Shown here piece after piece: positions 1 to 8,222 of a stretch of DNA of 64,000 nucleotides. Below the pieces are notes generated by a model. That model did no database searches. It saw nothing but the letters and a program-made list of their open reading frames with translations, and had not been told where the DNA came from. Position numbers and translations under genes: made by a program. Source of the DNA: CALJDF01 sp038121105 (GTDB taxonomy: Bacteria; Pseudomonadota; Alphaproteobacteria; SHVP01); the NCBI GenBank assembly GCA_038121105.1, contig JAYONB010000004.1:1-64000 (forward strand), given 5' to 3'. Position 1 is the stretch's first letter, and the number at the start of each line of letters is the position of its first letter.

Positions 1-10
1 CCACCACCCG

Positions 11-66
11 GTCATCCTGAGCCGGGTGCCTGGCACTAAAGGTGCGAGGCACCCGAGTCGAAGGGC
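11..66. repeat. Palindromic interspersed repeat, copy A
   Basis: Begins with GTCATCCTGAG and ends with GTCGAAGGGC. Between these arms is a private stem in which GGGTGCCT is answered by AGGCACCC around a short loop. The same arms occur at 282-327 and 341-386 with unrelated central stems. The layout (fixed ends, variable self-complementary middle) resembles dispersed REP-like elements of high-GC bacteria. No gene is seen within it. Confidence 0.75.
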
Positions 67-145
67 CTGCAACTCAATTCTGATGTCTCCCCGCAAGGCG
101 TCCGCTTCGCGGACGCCGCGCGCATCGCACAGCATGCCGCACCAC

Positions 146-185
146 CTCCTCCCCCTGCGCGCCAGGGGGAGGGCAGGGAGGGGGT
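146..185. repeat. CT/GA-rich palindromic repeat, copy 1
   Basis: Starts CTCCTCCCCCT and closes with AGGGGGAGGGCAGGGAGGGGG after a short GC-rich loop, so the two halves pair. A near-identical copy with a different loop lies at 2705-2742 in the gap before the amidohydrolase gene. A related but diverged palindrome (CTCCCCCTGC / GCAGGTGGAGGAGG) follows at about 218-257. The 341 bases before the first gene hold only these repeats. Confidence 0.6.
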
Positions 186-281
186 CGCCGCCAACAAAAC
201 GCGAGGCACCACCAACCCCCTCCTCAATCCTCCCCCTGCAAGCAGGTGGAGGAGGTTGATCCCGCCAAAGCAATTAGAACC

Positions 282-327
282 GTCATCCTGAGGAGCATCG
301 CGAAGCGATGCGTCCCGAAGGGCGCGG
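282..327. repeat. Palindromic interspersed repeat, copy B
   Basis: Shares the GTCATCCTGAG left arm and the CGAAGGGCGCGG right arm with copies A and C. Its own middle is the perfect stem GCATCGC-GAA-GCGATGC. It sits between the cupin remnant and copy A and contains no recognisable gene. Confidence 0.75.
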
Positions 328-340
328 CGAAAAAAGGAAC

Positions 341-386
341 GTCATCCTGAGCCGGACGGCATCGCCGTCCGAGTCGAAGGGCGCGG
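341..386. repeat. Palindromic interspersed repeat, copy C, forming a gene 3' end
   Basis: Has the GTCATCCTGAG and GTCGAAGGGCGCGG arms around the stem GGACGGC-AT-CGCCGTCC. Read on the minus strand it supplies about the last 14 codons and the TGA stop (342-344) of the cupin frame that starts at 772. The element appears to have landed in, or replaced, the original 3' end of that gene. Confidence 0.7.
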
Positions 387-772
387 CCGGTGCTCGGTGC
401 CCATGCCCGCCGTGATGAACACCGCCGTGGCGCTCTCGGCCACATCGGCCGTGTGCCACACGCCCGTTCGTTGATCGCATATTCGCCCGGCCCCAACGTG
501 ACCTTCGTCACGGCGCCGTCGGGCGCTTCTTGAACCAACGTGATCGCCCCCGCCGTGCACAACACCACCTCGCTGCCCTGCGGGTGCATTTCCCACACGT
601 CCCACGACGTCGTGAAGGTATACATGCTCACCAGCCGTCCCTCGGCGCCGTCGTCGGCATGGCGGTCGCTATACCGCGCATACCAATCCATCGCCCCATC
701 GAACGGCGACTCCACCACCGCCGTCGCCCCCAGGCCGAGGTGGATCGGGTGGTCGGCAATTTTGTGGGTCAT
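342..772 (-). pseudogene. Cupin-domain protein, frameshifted
   Basis: From ATG 772, preceded by a good AGGAGG site, the frame encodes a small cupin-like protein: a segment ending QGSEVVLCTAGAITLV, then a glycine-rich turn LGPGEYAINER. At about 480 the reading shifts: the continuation GVWHTADVAESATAVFITAG lies in the next frame, which stops at 342. One G missing from the run GAACGGGCGTG would explain the shift. Without correction the frame runs into nonsense to 224. Either the gene is dead or the base is a sequencing error. The C-terminal tail is encoded by repeat copy C. It would bind a small ligand through a metal-binding beta barrel; substrate unknown. Confidence 0.65.
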
Positions 773-928
773 GGCAAGCCTCCTGGAACGACAACGACGC
801 CGCCTAGGTACCTCGACCGGACACGCCGCGCCAGGCCGCAAAATGCCAGCGCCCCTACGCAAATTGTGTTTCCCATCGAAATATGCAACGTATTACACGT
901 AAAAATGGCCAATCAGGGACCAACTCTC

Positions 929-1705
929 ATGGATAAGCCCGAAAAATCTACGTCAGATGCGAAAATCACGGCCAACCGGGCCAACGCAAAACGCAGTACC
1001 GGGCCGCGCAGCGCTGCGGGCAAGCGGCGCACCCGCTACAACGCGGTCAAGCACGGCTTGCGCGGGCGCACGTTGGTGCCCAAGGGCGAGGACGCCGATG
1101 CCTTCGAGCAATTGCGCGTTCAACTGATGCGCACCCTCACCGCCGTCACCGCGCCCGAACAGGCGGTCTGCACCCGCATCGCGTTGGCGATGTGGCGCGG
1201 CGCGCGCGCCGCGCGGGCCGAGACCGTGACGATCGTCGGCAACATCGTGGCGCTGGAAGGGCCCGACATCATGCAGGCCGAGGATCCCGCCGCCACCGCG
1301 TTGCTGTCGGGCTTCGTGCCCGGCACGTCGAACAATCCGGTGCTGGCGTTGTCGCGTTACGAACGCAGCCTGACGCGCGAGGTGCGCGACGGCATCGCCC
1401 TGCTCAAAGATATTCAGGCCGCGCGCCGCGCCCATGTCTCGGGCGAGGCCTGCCCCGAGGTCGGCGATATTCTCGACGGCGTCGACACCCGGCTCAGCCG
1501 GTCGCGCCCCTGGGGGTCGGTCTCGTCGATCATGCCCCACGGTCCGGCCACCGGCGAAGCCAGCGAGGAAGAAAAGAAAGTCCTCAACGATACCGACATC
1601 ATGGAGGCCCACATCACGCCCGACCGCAACGTGATCGATACCCCGCTGCTGCGCGCCGCCGTGCAACGCCTACAGGATTGGGCCGACAAGCCCGACGAGA
1701 GCTAA
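929..1705 (+). CDS. Conserved hypothetical protein with NRANAxxSTGPR N-terminus
   Basis: 258 residues from ATG 929 (an AGGGA stretch lies upstream); ATG 905 is an alternative giving eight more residues. The N-terminus has the signature ITANRANAKRSTGPRSAAGK followed by a basic stretch ending NAVKHGLRG, which I recognise from many uncharacterised proteins of alphaproteobacteria and planctomycetes. The rest is alpha-helical with an acidic C-terminus. The basic leader suggests nucleic-acid contact, but this is inference and no function is known to me. It stands alone on the plus strand and the open frame extending back to 530 is antisense to the cupin gene, so that extension was rejected. Confidence 0.75.
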   Translation: MDKPEKSTSDAKITANRANAKRSTGPRSAAGKRRTRYNAVKHGLRGRTLVPKGEDADAFEQLRVQLMRTLTAVTAPEQAVCTRIALAMWRGARAARAETVTIVGNIVALEGPDIMQAEDPAATALLSGFVPGTSNNPVLALSRYERSLTREVRDGIALLKDIQAARRAHVSGEACPEVGDILDGVDTRLSRSRPWGSVSSIMPHGPATGEASEEEKKVLNDTDIMEAHITPDRNVIDTPLLRAAVQRLQDWADKPDES

Positions 1706-1878
1706 CCGTTTGACCGCCCGGGCCAATTTGGCTTCGTTCGTCATGCCAAACCGGGCGTGCGTTGTTTTCAAAAGGTTTTTTGGCTTCGTTTGGTAATTTC
1801 GCCCGCACCCCATAGCCCGGGCCGGGGCGAGGGGGCACTATGTCGATATCCACATTGCGACAGGGGAATAAGAAATCA

Positions 1879-2682
1879 ATGGGCCAACCCGCGACCTGGC
1901 AAGATCACGACGAACATCCGCTGACCGAAGAAACCCTGCGCGCGGTGTTCGACAACGAAATTCCCGTCATTCGGATCAAGAACTTCGCCACCCCGGACGA
2001 ATGCGCCGACTTCGCCGCCGCCATTCAGTGGGCCATCGACAACGACATCATGCGCTACTACTCGGTCAAACCGCGGGTCGGCTACATCGGCACCGCGCAG
2101 GTCGAATACCGCTGGGGCCACGAACGCGACGCGTATTTCGTCGCCGTCAAACAGGCCTGGGAAGACTGGCGCAAAGTCATCGCCCGTACGTGGGATCCAC
2201 AAGAACGCTTGATGCAAACCTTGCGCGATATCTCGGGGCACGATGCGCGCATCGCCGAAGAACCCGGGCACGGCAAACTGTTCTCCGGCATCATTCGCAA
2301 AGCCTCGAACGGCATCGGTCGCCACGTCGACTATGCGCCGATCAATACGCCCGACTACGCGATCGCCGCGATCGACGGCCAACTCGGCTGGAACCTGTTC
2401 GTCGAATCGCCCAGCGAGGGCGGCGTCACCACCATCCACAATCGACCCTGGGACGTCACCCCCGAAGAAGGCAAAGACCCGCCGATGAGCTACGGCCTCG
2501 ACGACAGCCACGTCGAAGGCGCCGAAAGCGTGTCCTACGCGCCCGTCACCGGCGACGTCGTCCTGTTCAACAGCCGCAACCCGCACAACGTCTCCGCCGG
2601 CGTCCCCGGCGGCGGCGATCGCCTCCAAATCGGCTCCTTCATCGGCCGCCTCCCCGGCGGCGACATGGTCCTGTGGTCCTAG
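1879..2682 (+). CDS. 2-oxoglutarate/Fe(II)-dependent oxygenase-like protein
   Basis: 267 residues from ATG 1879, behind AGGGGAA; an upstream in-frame ATG at 1840 also has a purine-rich leader and cannot be excluded. The C-terminal half carries a 2OG-Fe(II) oxygenase facial triad: HVD in GRHVDYAP, a distal His in NSRNPHNVSAG, and an Arg shortly after (DRLQIGSF) suited to binding the 2-oxoglutarate carboxylate. It should hydroxylate or otherwise oxidise a small molecule; the substrate is not visible. The amidohydrolase and MFS genes follow on the same strand and may form a small catabolic or biosynthetic unit with it. Confidence 0.8.
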   Translation: MGQPATWQDHDEHPLTEETLRAVFDNEIPVIRIKNFATPDECADFAAAIQWAIDNDIMRYYSVKPRVGYIGTAQVEYRWGHERDAYFVAVKQAWEDWRKVIARTWDPQERLMQTLRDISGHDARIAEEPGHGKLFSGIIRKASNGIGRHVDYAPINTPDYAIAAIDGQLGWNLFVESPSEGGVTTIHNRPWDVTPEEGKDPPMSYGLDDSHVEGAESVSYAPVTGDVVLFNSRNPHNVSAGVPGGGDRLQIGSFIGRLPGGDMVLWS

Positions 2683-2704
2683 TGGCAAGGAGCTCCATTC
2701 CAAA

Positions 2705-2742
2705 CTCCTCCCCCTCGCCGAGGGGGAGGGCAGGGAGGGGGT
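2705..2742. repeat. CT/GA-rich palindromic repeat, copy 2
   Basis: CTCCTCCCCCT, loop CGCCG, then AGGGGGAGGGCAGGGAGGGGG. It differs from the copy at 146-185 only in and around the loop. It fills most of the spacer between the oxygenase stop and the amidohydrolase start and could act as an RNA hairpin there. Confidence 0.6.
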
Positions 2743-2788
2743 TGTCGCCAACCTGGAATAACCTTGTCGCCCGAATAGGAGGGCAAAC

Positions 2789-4246
2789 ATGACCACCTCC
2801 CCCTCAACCAAAGTCCGCGAGACGCTCGATCACCCCGTTATCGACGGCGACGGCCACTTGGTCGAAACCCCGCCGGTGCTGCTCGACTACCTGAAACAAG
2901 CCGGTGGCCAAAGCTTGGCCGACGATTACCTCGCGCGCATGAAGAAGGGCGCCTGGGGCACGTGGTCGACGCTCACGCCCGAGGAACGCCAGGAACGCGG
3001 CGTCATCCGCCCACCGTTTTGGGCGATGCCGGCGCACACCTACGACCGCGCCACGGCGTTGTTGCCCAACCTGCTGCGCGCCCGGCTTGACGATTTCGGC
3101 GTCGACTTCATGGTCGTGTTTCCCACCGTCGCGATCCCGTTCATTTCGGGCGCCATCGAAGACGATCTGCGTCGTGGGATGTGTCGCGCCATCAACCTGA
3201 TGTACGCCGACGTCTTTGCCGAGCACAAAGACCGCATCGCACCCGCCGCCGCGATCCCGACGCACACCCCCGAAGAAGCGCTCGAAGAGCTCGACTTCGC
3301 TTGCGGGACGCTCGGCCTCAAGGCCGCGATGATCGCGGGCACGGTGCAGCGCCCGTTACGGGCCGTCGAAAAGATCGCGCCCGAATTGGGCGCGCATGCC
3401 TTCTGGGTCGACCCGCTCGCGCTCGATTCCGCCTACGACTACGACCCCGTGTGGGCCAAGTTCGCCGAACTCGGTGTCGCCCCGTCCACCCACAACAACA
3501 CGATGGGGTGGGGGATGCGCCGCTCGGGCTCGAACTTCGTCTACAACCACATCGGCCACTTTGCCGCCGCCGGCGAGGCCTTCGCTAAGGCCTTGTTCTT
3601 GGGCGGCGTCACCCACCGCTTCCCTGATCTCAAGTTTTGCTTTCTCGAGGGCGGCGTCGGCTGGGCCGCCAATCTCTACAACGACCTTTGCGAACATTGG
3701 GAAAAGCGCAACATGGCGGCCTTGCGCGCGAACCTCGATCCCGGCGCGGTGGATCGCGCGCAAATGCGCGCCTTGTTCGAAGAATACGGCAACGCGCAAT
3801 ACCAAGGTTACGCCGCCGAAATCGAAAAGGGCTACGACCACCCCTTGATGGCGCCGACCGGCGAAGAACCCGAACCCTCGGACGAGTTCGCCGCTTGCGG
3901 CATCTCGAAGGGCCGCGATATCTACGATCGATTCGTGCCCAACTTCTATTTCGGCTGCGAGGCCGACGACCGCATGGCCGCCACCGCGTTCAACCAGCGT
4001 CTCAACCATTTCGATGCGCGTCTCAAGGCCATGTTCGGTTCCGATGTCGGCCACTTCGACGTGCCCGACATGACCCAAGTGTTGGCCGAAGCGTATGAAC
4101 TCGTCGAACACGAACTCATCAGCCAAGACGACTTCCGCGATTTCACCTTCACCAACACCGCCGAGCTCCACGCCTCGATGAACCCCGACTTCTTCAAAGG
4201 CACCGTGGTCGAACACGACGTCGGTAAATTGATGGCGTCACGGTAG
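2789..4246 (+). CDS. Amidohydrolase 2 family metal-dependent hydrolase
   Basis: 485 residues from ATG 2789, preceded by a strong AGGAGGG site. It is a TIM-barrel amidohydrolase of the ACMSD/LigW-like type: HPVIDGDGHLVE at the N-terminus gives the first-strand metal ligands, STHNNTMGWG contributes a central His, PDLKFCFLEGG is the strand-7 type segment, and FGSDVGHFD near residue 415 gives the catalytic Asp. Members hydrolyse or decarboxylate small carboxylates, including aromatic ones. It lies between an Fe(II) oxygenase and an MFS transporter, so it may process a compound that the transporter moves. The substrate cannot be read from the sequence. Confidence 0.88.
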   Translation: MTTSPSTKVRETLDHPVIDGDGHLVETPPVLLDYLKQAGGQSLADDYLARMKKGAWGTWSTLTPEERQERGVIRPPFWAMPAHTYDRATALLPNLLRARLDDFGVDFMVVFPTVAIPFISGAIEDDLRRGMCRAINLMYADVFAEHKDRIAPAAAIPTHTPEEALEELDFACGTLGLKAAMIAGTVQRPLRAVEKIAPELGAHAFWVDPLALDSAYDYDPVWAKFAELGVAPSTHNNTMGWGMRRSGSNFVYNHIGHFAAAGEAFAKALFLGGVTHRFPDLKFCFLEGGVGWAANLYNDLCEHWEKRNMAALRANLDPGAVDRAQMRALFEEYGNAQYQGYAAEIEKGYDHPLMAPTGEEPEPSDEFAACGISKGRDIYDRFVPNFYFGCEADDRMAATAFNQRLNHFDARLKAMFGSDVGHFDVPDMTQVLAEAYELVEHELISQDDFRDFTFTNTAELHASMNPDFFKGTVVEHDVGKLMASR

Positions 4247-4313
4247 GGCGCGCCGTCATGCGCTCACTCAGTCGCGCACCGGCGGGTGTTTGCGTGTGCC
4301 TGGCCGACGCGCG

Positions 4314-5540
4314 ATGACCGCCGCCGCCGCCGCCCCGCCCGAACGCCTCATGGCGCGGCCCGACTTTCGCGCCGTGATGCTCACTATCGTCGTCACCGGC
4401 GCCGGGCAAACCTTTTACTTCGCGATCATGCCGCCGCTGGGGCGCGAGCTCACGTTCAGCGAATTGCAAATCGGCGCGGTCATTTCCTTTGCCTCGCTGG
4501 CCTATGTCTTTGCTGCGCCGATCTGGGGCCGGCTCAGCGATTTCTGGGGCCGGCGGCCGATCATTCTGTTCGGGCTGATCTGCTACGTCCTGTTCACCAC
4601 GCTGATCGGGGCGGTCGCGCAGGCGGGCCTTGCGGGCTTCCTCAGCGCCGGGGCGGCCTTCGGCCTTATGGTCCTGTTCCGGGTGCTGTTCGCCACCACG
4701 GCGGCCTCGATGTTCCCGGTGATTTTCGCCTACGTCGCCGACAAAACCTCGCGTGCCACCCGCACGCACGGCTACGCCATCCTCGGCGCGGCGATGGGGT
4801 TGGGCACGATCATCGGCCCGGCCGCCGCCGCGTTCCTCGGGCGCATTAGCCTCATCCTGCCGTTCTACGTCGCGGCCGGGTTGGTGGTAGGCGTGTTGGT
4901 CTTGGTGTGGCGCACGATCGACCGCACCAAGCCGGACAAGGTCGCCAACGCCGGCCGGCGCTTCTTCATCCGTCCGCCGGCGCGCATGTTCCCGTTGTTG
5001 CTGATCGGCGCGATGATCTACGCCACCTTAGCCGCGATGCAGCAAGCCACCGGCTTTCGGGTGCAAGACACCCAGGCGCTCGACGCCGCCGATACCGCGA
5101 CCTTCGTCGGCATCGCATTGGCGGTGTCCTCGGTCCTCGCCGTGTCGATGCAAGCCGGGCTCATCCAATGGCTTAAATGGCCACCCAAGCGGTTGCTGGT
5201 GGTCGGGGCGATTGCGGCGCTGGCGGGCGGTTTGCTGCTCGCCGTCACCGAATCCTACCCCTTGATCGTGGTCGGCGTCGGTTCGCTCGGCGCAGCCTTC
5301 GGGATGATGAACCCGGCCTATACCGCCGCCTTGACGCTCTCCGCCGAACCGGGCGAGCAGGGCGCGGTGCTGGGGTTGAACGGCACCGTTCAAGGGTTGG
5401 GCTTCACCATCGGGCCCCTGATCGGCGGGGGCCTGTACCAGGTCGCGCCGACATTGCCCTATTGGTGCATCGCCGGCTTTGCCGTGGTCAGCCTGACCGC
5501 CTCGCTGCTGACCCGCGTGCCGGATACCTCGGCTAGTTAG
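4314..5540 (+). CDS. MFS transporter, drug:H+ antiporter-like
   Basis: 408 residues from ATG 4314; a TTG at 4290 would add eight. The protein is a chain of hydrophobic helices consistent with a 12-helix major facilitator. The cytoplasmic loop between helices 2 and 3 holds the diagnostic motif A, GRLSDFWGRRP, and the first helix region reads TGAGQTFYFAIMPPLG. This arrangement fits the DHA1 (TetA-like) exporter branch in the inner membrane. The stop overlaps the stop of the convergent gene at 5533 by 8 bases. Its cargo is unknown. Confidence 0.88.
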   Translation: MTAAAAAPPERLMARPDFRAVMLTIVVTGAGQTFYFAIMPPLGRELTFSELQIGAVISFASLAYVFAAPIWGRLSDFWGRRPIILFGLICYVLFTTLIGAVAQAGLAGFLSAGAAFGLMVLFRVLFATTAASMFPVIFAYVADKTSRATRTHGYAILGAAMGLGTIIGPAAAAFLGRISLILPFYVAAGLVVGVLVLVWRTIDRTKPDKVANAGRRFFIRPPARMFPLLLIGAMIYATLAAMQQATGFRVQDTQALDAADTATFVGIALAVSSVLAVSMQAGLIQWLKWPPKRLLVVGAIAALAGGLLLAVTESYPLIVVGVGSLGAAFGMMNPAYTAALTLSAEPGEQGAVLGLNGTVQGLGFTIGPLIGGGLYQVAPTLPYWCIAGFAVVSLTASLLTRVPDTSAS

Positions 5541-6198
5541 TGCTTACCGTGAAGGTCAGGATTTCGCCGTAGTTGCTCGCCGCACCCAGCAAGGTCGACG
5601 TGCCGTCGTAGGACACATCGGCGGTATAGTCTTCGCCGCCGACACCCGAGTAGGCTGTGGTCTGGACGAAGGTGCCGGTGTCGCCCGCGAAGCCGATCGG
5701 CGTGCCGTTGCGATAGAAGGTGAAGTTCAGGCTATCGGCGGTCGTCGTGCTGTAGAAGCACGGTGCCGTGCAATCGCCGTTCGCGACGTTGTTCGAGCGC
5801 ACCGTGACGCGATATCCCGCCGCGGTGTTCGTCACCACGTTCACGTCGGCCACCTTCAAAATGACTTGGTTGAGGGACAGGTCCAAGTTGCTCGCCGCCG
5901 GGGTCGGCGTGACGCTGATGTTTAGTGAGAGCTGAACGCCGCCGGTCAGAACCAGGTTCGCCACGGTCGCGCCATAGGCAAGAGCGGCAGATACGACCAC
6001 CAGCCAAAACAGCGCAACCAGCGTTTCGGGGCCACGCCACCATGCCGGTGGACGCCACCCCTTGCGATCGTCGCAAGTGGCTCTGCGGCAATGGCGCCCT
6101 TCTTCGTCATGCTCGAAAATTGCGCCGAAAAACGCCGTTAGTCGTTGATTCGAAACAACAATTTTGGGTTGTCCCCGGGGTCCGCGCCAGCCTCTCAA
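5533..6198 (-). CDS. Membrane-anchored beta-rich hypothetical protein
   Basis: The open frame runs from about 6198; only its C-terminal 150 residues are convincing. One hydrophobic segment (LVALFWLVVVSAALAYGA) is followed by a Thr/Asn/Val-rich exported region with short alternating beta-like stretches (AAGYRVTVRSNN, GEDYTADVSYDG) and one Cys pair (GDCTAPCF) that could form a disulfide. This suggests an anchored or secreted surface protein. The start is unclear: an ATG in another frame near 6115 opens a plausible leader, so the annotated N-terminus may be wrong or a frameshift may lie before the membrane segment. I do not recognise the family. Confidence 0.55.
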   Translation of the reverse strand: MRGWRGPRGQPKIVVSNQRLTAFFGAIFEHDEEGRHCRRATCDDRKGWRPPAWWRGPETLVALFWLVVVSAALAYGATVANLVLTGGVQLSLNISVTPTPAASNLDLSLNQVILKVADVNVVTNTAAGYRVTVRSNNVANGDCTAPCFYSTTTADSLNFTFYRNGTPIGFAGDTGTFVQTTAYSGVGGEDYTADVSYDGTSTLLGAASNYGEILTFTVSTN

Positions 6199-6248
6199 CG
6201 CCTGCCGCGGGGTGTCTTCCGGCGGTCTCTACGACCTACGGTTGGGGG

Positions 6249-8210
6249 CTAGATCGTTCGTGCCAGCACCGCCGCGTCGCGCGTCGCCGCCCAGATCGTG
6301 CGCGGCGCCACGCAGTCGCCCACCGCCAACGCATCGTCGGGGATGGTGCGGGCGCGGGTGCCGGTCGCCATCACGATGGCGTCGAACGGCCCGAGCGTCC
6401 CGCCGCCGCGCAACGTCGCGACGCCGTCGGCCACCGAGTCGACCAACGTACTCGCATGCACCGTGATCCCGGCGTCTCGAATGCGGGCCGCCACGTCGAA
6501 AGACTCGACATAAAGATCGAGATCGGGCGACCCCAAGGCGACTTCCGATGTGGCCACGGTCACCGCCTTAACGTCGGCCGATGCCGCCAGGGTCTCGGCC
6601 AACGAAACGGCGGGCCAACTCCCTTCCTCGTCGATCACCAAGACGTTGCCCGATACGGCCGCCATGCCCGCCAATATCTCGCGGCCATGCGGCAGTCCGT
6701 CCGTGCCCGGAATGCCGTCGCGCATATGCGGCCGGATGCGCCAAATCTGCGTCGGTCCGGATTCGCCGCCGATCGCCCACACCACTTTGTCGGCCTGCGG
6801 CGGCGTGGCGGCGTCCACCGCCTTGTTCAGATGTACGCGCACCTGAAGGCGCTGGAGTTCGTTCTCCCACCAGGTGATGGCCGGCATCATCTCGGTGCGA
6901 TGCGGCGCTTCGGCGGCCCAACGCATCTGCCCGCCCAGCCGCGATGACGCTTCGAAAAGCTCGACACGATGCCCGCGCAGCGCGGCGACTCGCGCCATTT
7001 CCATGCCCGCCGGTCCGCCGCCGACCACGGCGATGTGCTGTGGAATCGCGGCCGGTTCGATGGCCGCCGTCTCGGTCTCGCGGCCCGCCACCGGGTTGAT
7101 GATGCACGTGCCGGGCTGCCCGCGTGTCACAAAACCAAGGCAGCCTTGATTGCACGTCATGCACGGGCGGATTTCGTCTTCGCGATCTTCCTCGAGCTTC
7201 TTCATCCACTCCGGTTCCGCGATCCACGTGCGCGCCATTGCGATCAGGTCGGCTTGGCCCGACGCCAGCATCGCTTCCGCTTCGGCGGCGGTGCGAATGC
7301 GGCCCGCCACGATGACGGGCACGTCGAGGTGCTTCTTAAAGACCGCGCCTTCGTCCGCGAGCTGCGGACGCGGGTGTGTCATCGGCGGAATGGAGCCGCC
7401 CATCGACCAATGCGACCCGGTGATGAGGCTCACGTAGTCCACCAGCCCGCGCTCGGCGAGGTACTGCATGCACGCCGTCGAGTCCTCGATATCGAAATCC
7501 TCGGGGTCGGTCGGAATTTGATGCGCGACGGACGTCCGCACCCCCACCGTCACTTTGTCGCCGGCGGCTTCGCGTACGGCTTCCAGCGCCTGAACGACGA
7601 TTCGCATACGGTTTTCCAGGCTGCCGCCATATTCGTCGTCGCGCCAGTTGATGCGGTGCGACATGAAGTTGCCCAGCAAATAATCGGTCGCGGTTTGCAC
7701 CTCGATCACGTCGACCCCCGCCTCGCGGCACCGTCGCGCGGCCTCGCCGTAGCCCCGCACGATGTCGGCGATGTCCTTCGCGGTCAGAATTTTCGGTGTC
7801 TCGCGGGATCGAAACGACGGAATGGGGGAGGGCGCTACCGCGAACGGCGAGCCGCCCCGGTGCTGCACGTTATGCCCGCCGTGCCATAAGATAATCGACA
7901 ATGCGGCGCCTGCCGCATGTACCTCCTCGGCGGCTTTGGCGAGCGCAGGTGTCGCTGCATCGGAGAGTACCGAGGCCGAAGAAAACGCGTTCAACGTGGT
8001 TTCGTGCATCGGGGCGGACTCGATGCCCACCAGCCCCGCACCGCCCTTGGCACGCGCCACCAAATAGGCGCGATAGCGGTCCGACACACCGGGTTCGTAG
8101 TGCGACAAACCCATGCTGTGACCGGGGATCACGGTGCGGTTGCGCAGCCGCGTCGGTCCCAGGTCGAAGGGTGAAAATAGGTTGGGGTATTGATCCTTGG
8201 CGTTGGTCAT
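6249..8210 (-). CDS. OYE/FadH-type FMN, 4Fe-4S, FAD oxidoreductase (copy 1)
   Basis: 653 residues from ATG 8210 behind AAGGGAGG. Order: an old-yellow-enzyme TIM barrel (residues 1-340, with WHGGHN near 110 and the DYLLGNF / DEYGGSLENR strands), a 4Fe-4S motif C350-x2-C353-x3-C357-x11-C369, then a Rossmann fold starting VVGGGPAGMEMA near 395 for FAD and a second nucleotide fold. This is the architecture of 2,4-dienoyl-CoA reductase and trimethylamine dehydrogenase, which reduce an activated double bond or oxidise an amine. It follows the methyltransferase gene with 12 bases between, so the two are co-transcribed. A second copy is at 9627. Confidence 0.92.
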   Translation of the reverse strand: MTNAKDQYPNLFSPFDLGPTRLRNRTVIPGHSMGLSHYEPGVSDRYRAYLVARAKGGAGLVGIESAPMHETTLNAFSSASVLSDAATPALAKAAEEVHAAGAALSIILWHGGHNVQHRGGSPFAVAPSPIPSFRSRETPKILTAKDIADIVRGYGEAARRCREAGVDVIEVQTATDYLLGNFMSHRINWRDDEYGGSLENRMRIVVQALEAVREAAGDKVTVGVRTSVAHQIPTDPEDFDIEDSTACMQYLAERGLVDYVSLITGSHWSMGGSIPPMTHPRPQLADEGAVFKKHLDVPVIVAGRIRTAAEAEAMLASGQADLIAMARTWIAEPEWMKKLEEDREDEIRPCMTCNQGCLGFVTRGQPGTCIINPVAGRETETAAIEPAAIPQHIAVVGGGPAGMEMARVAALRGHRVELFEASSRLGGQMRWAAEAPHRTEMMPAITWWENELQRLQVRVHLNKAVDAATPPQADKVVWAIGGESGPTQIWRIRPHMRDGIPGTDGLPHGREILAGMAAVSGNVLVIDEEGSWPAVSLAETLAASADVKAVTVATSEVALGSPDLDLYVESFDVAARIRDAGITVHASTLVDSVADGVATLRGGGTLGPFDAIVMATGTRARTIPDDALAVGDCVAPRTIWAATRDAAVLARTI

Positions 8211-8222
8211 CGCTGGCCTCCC

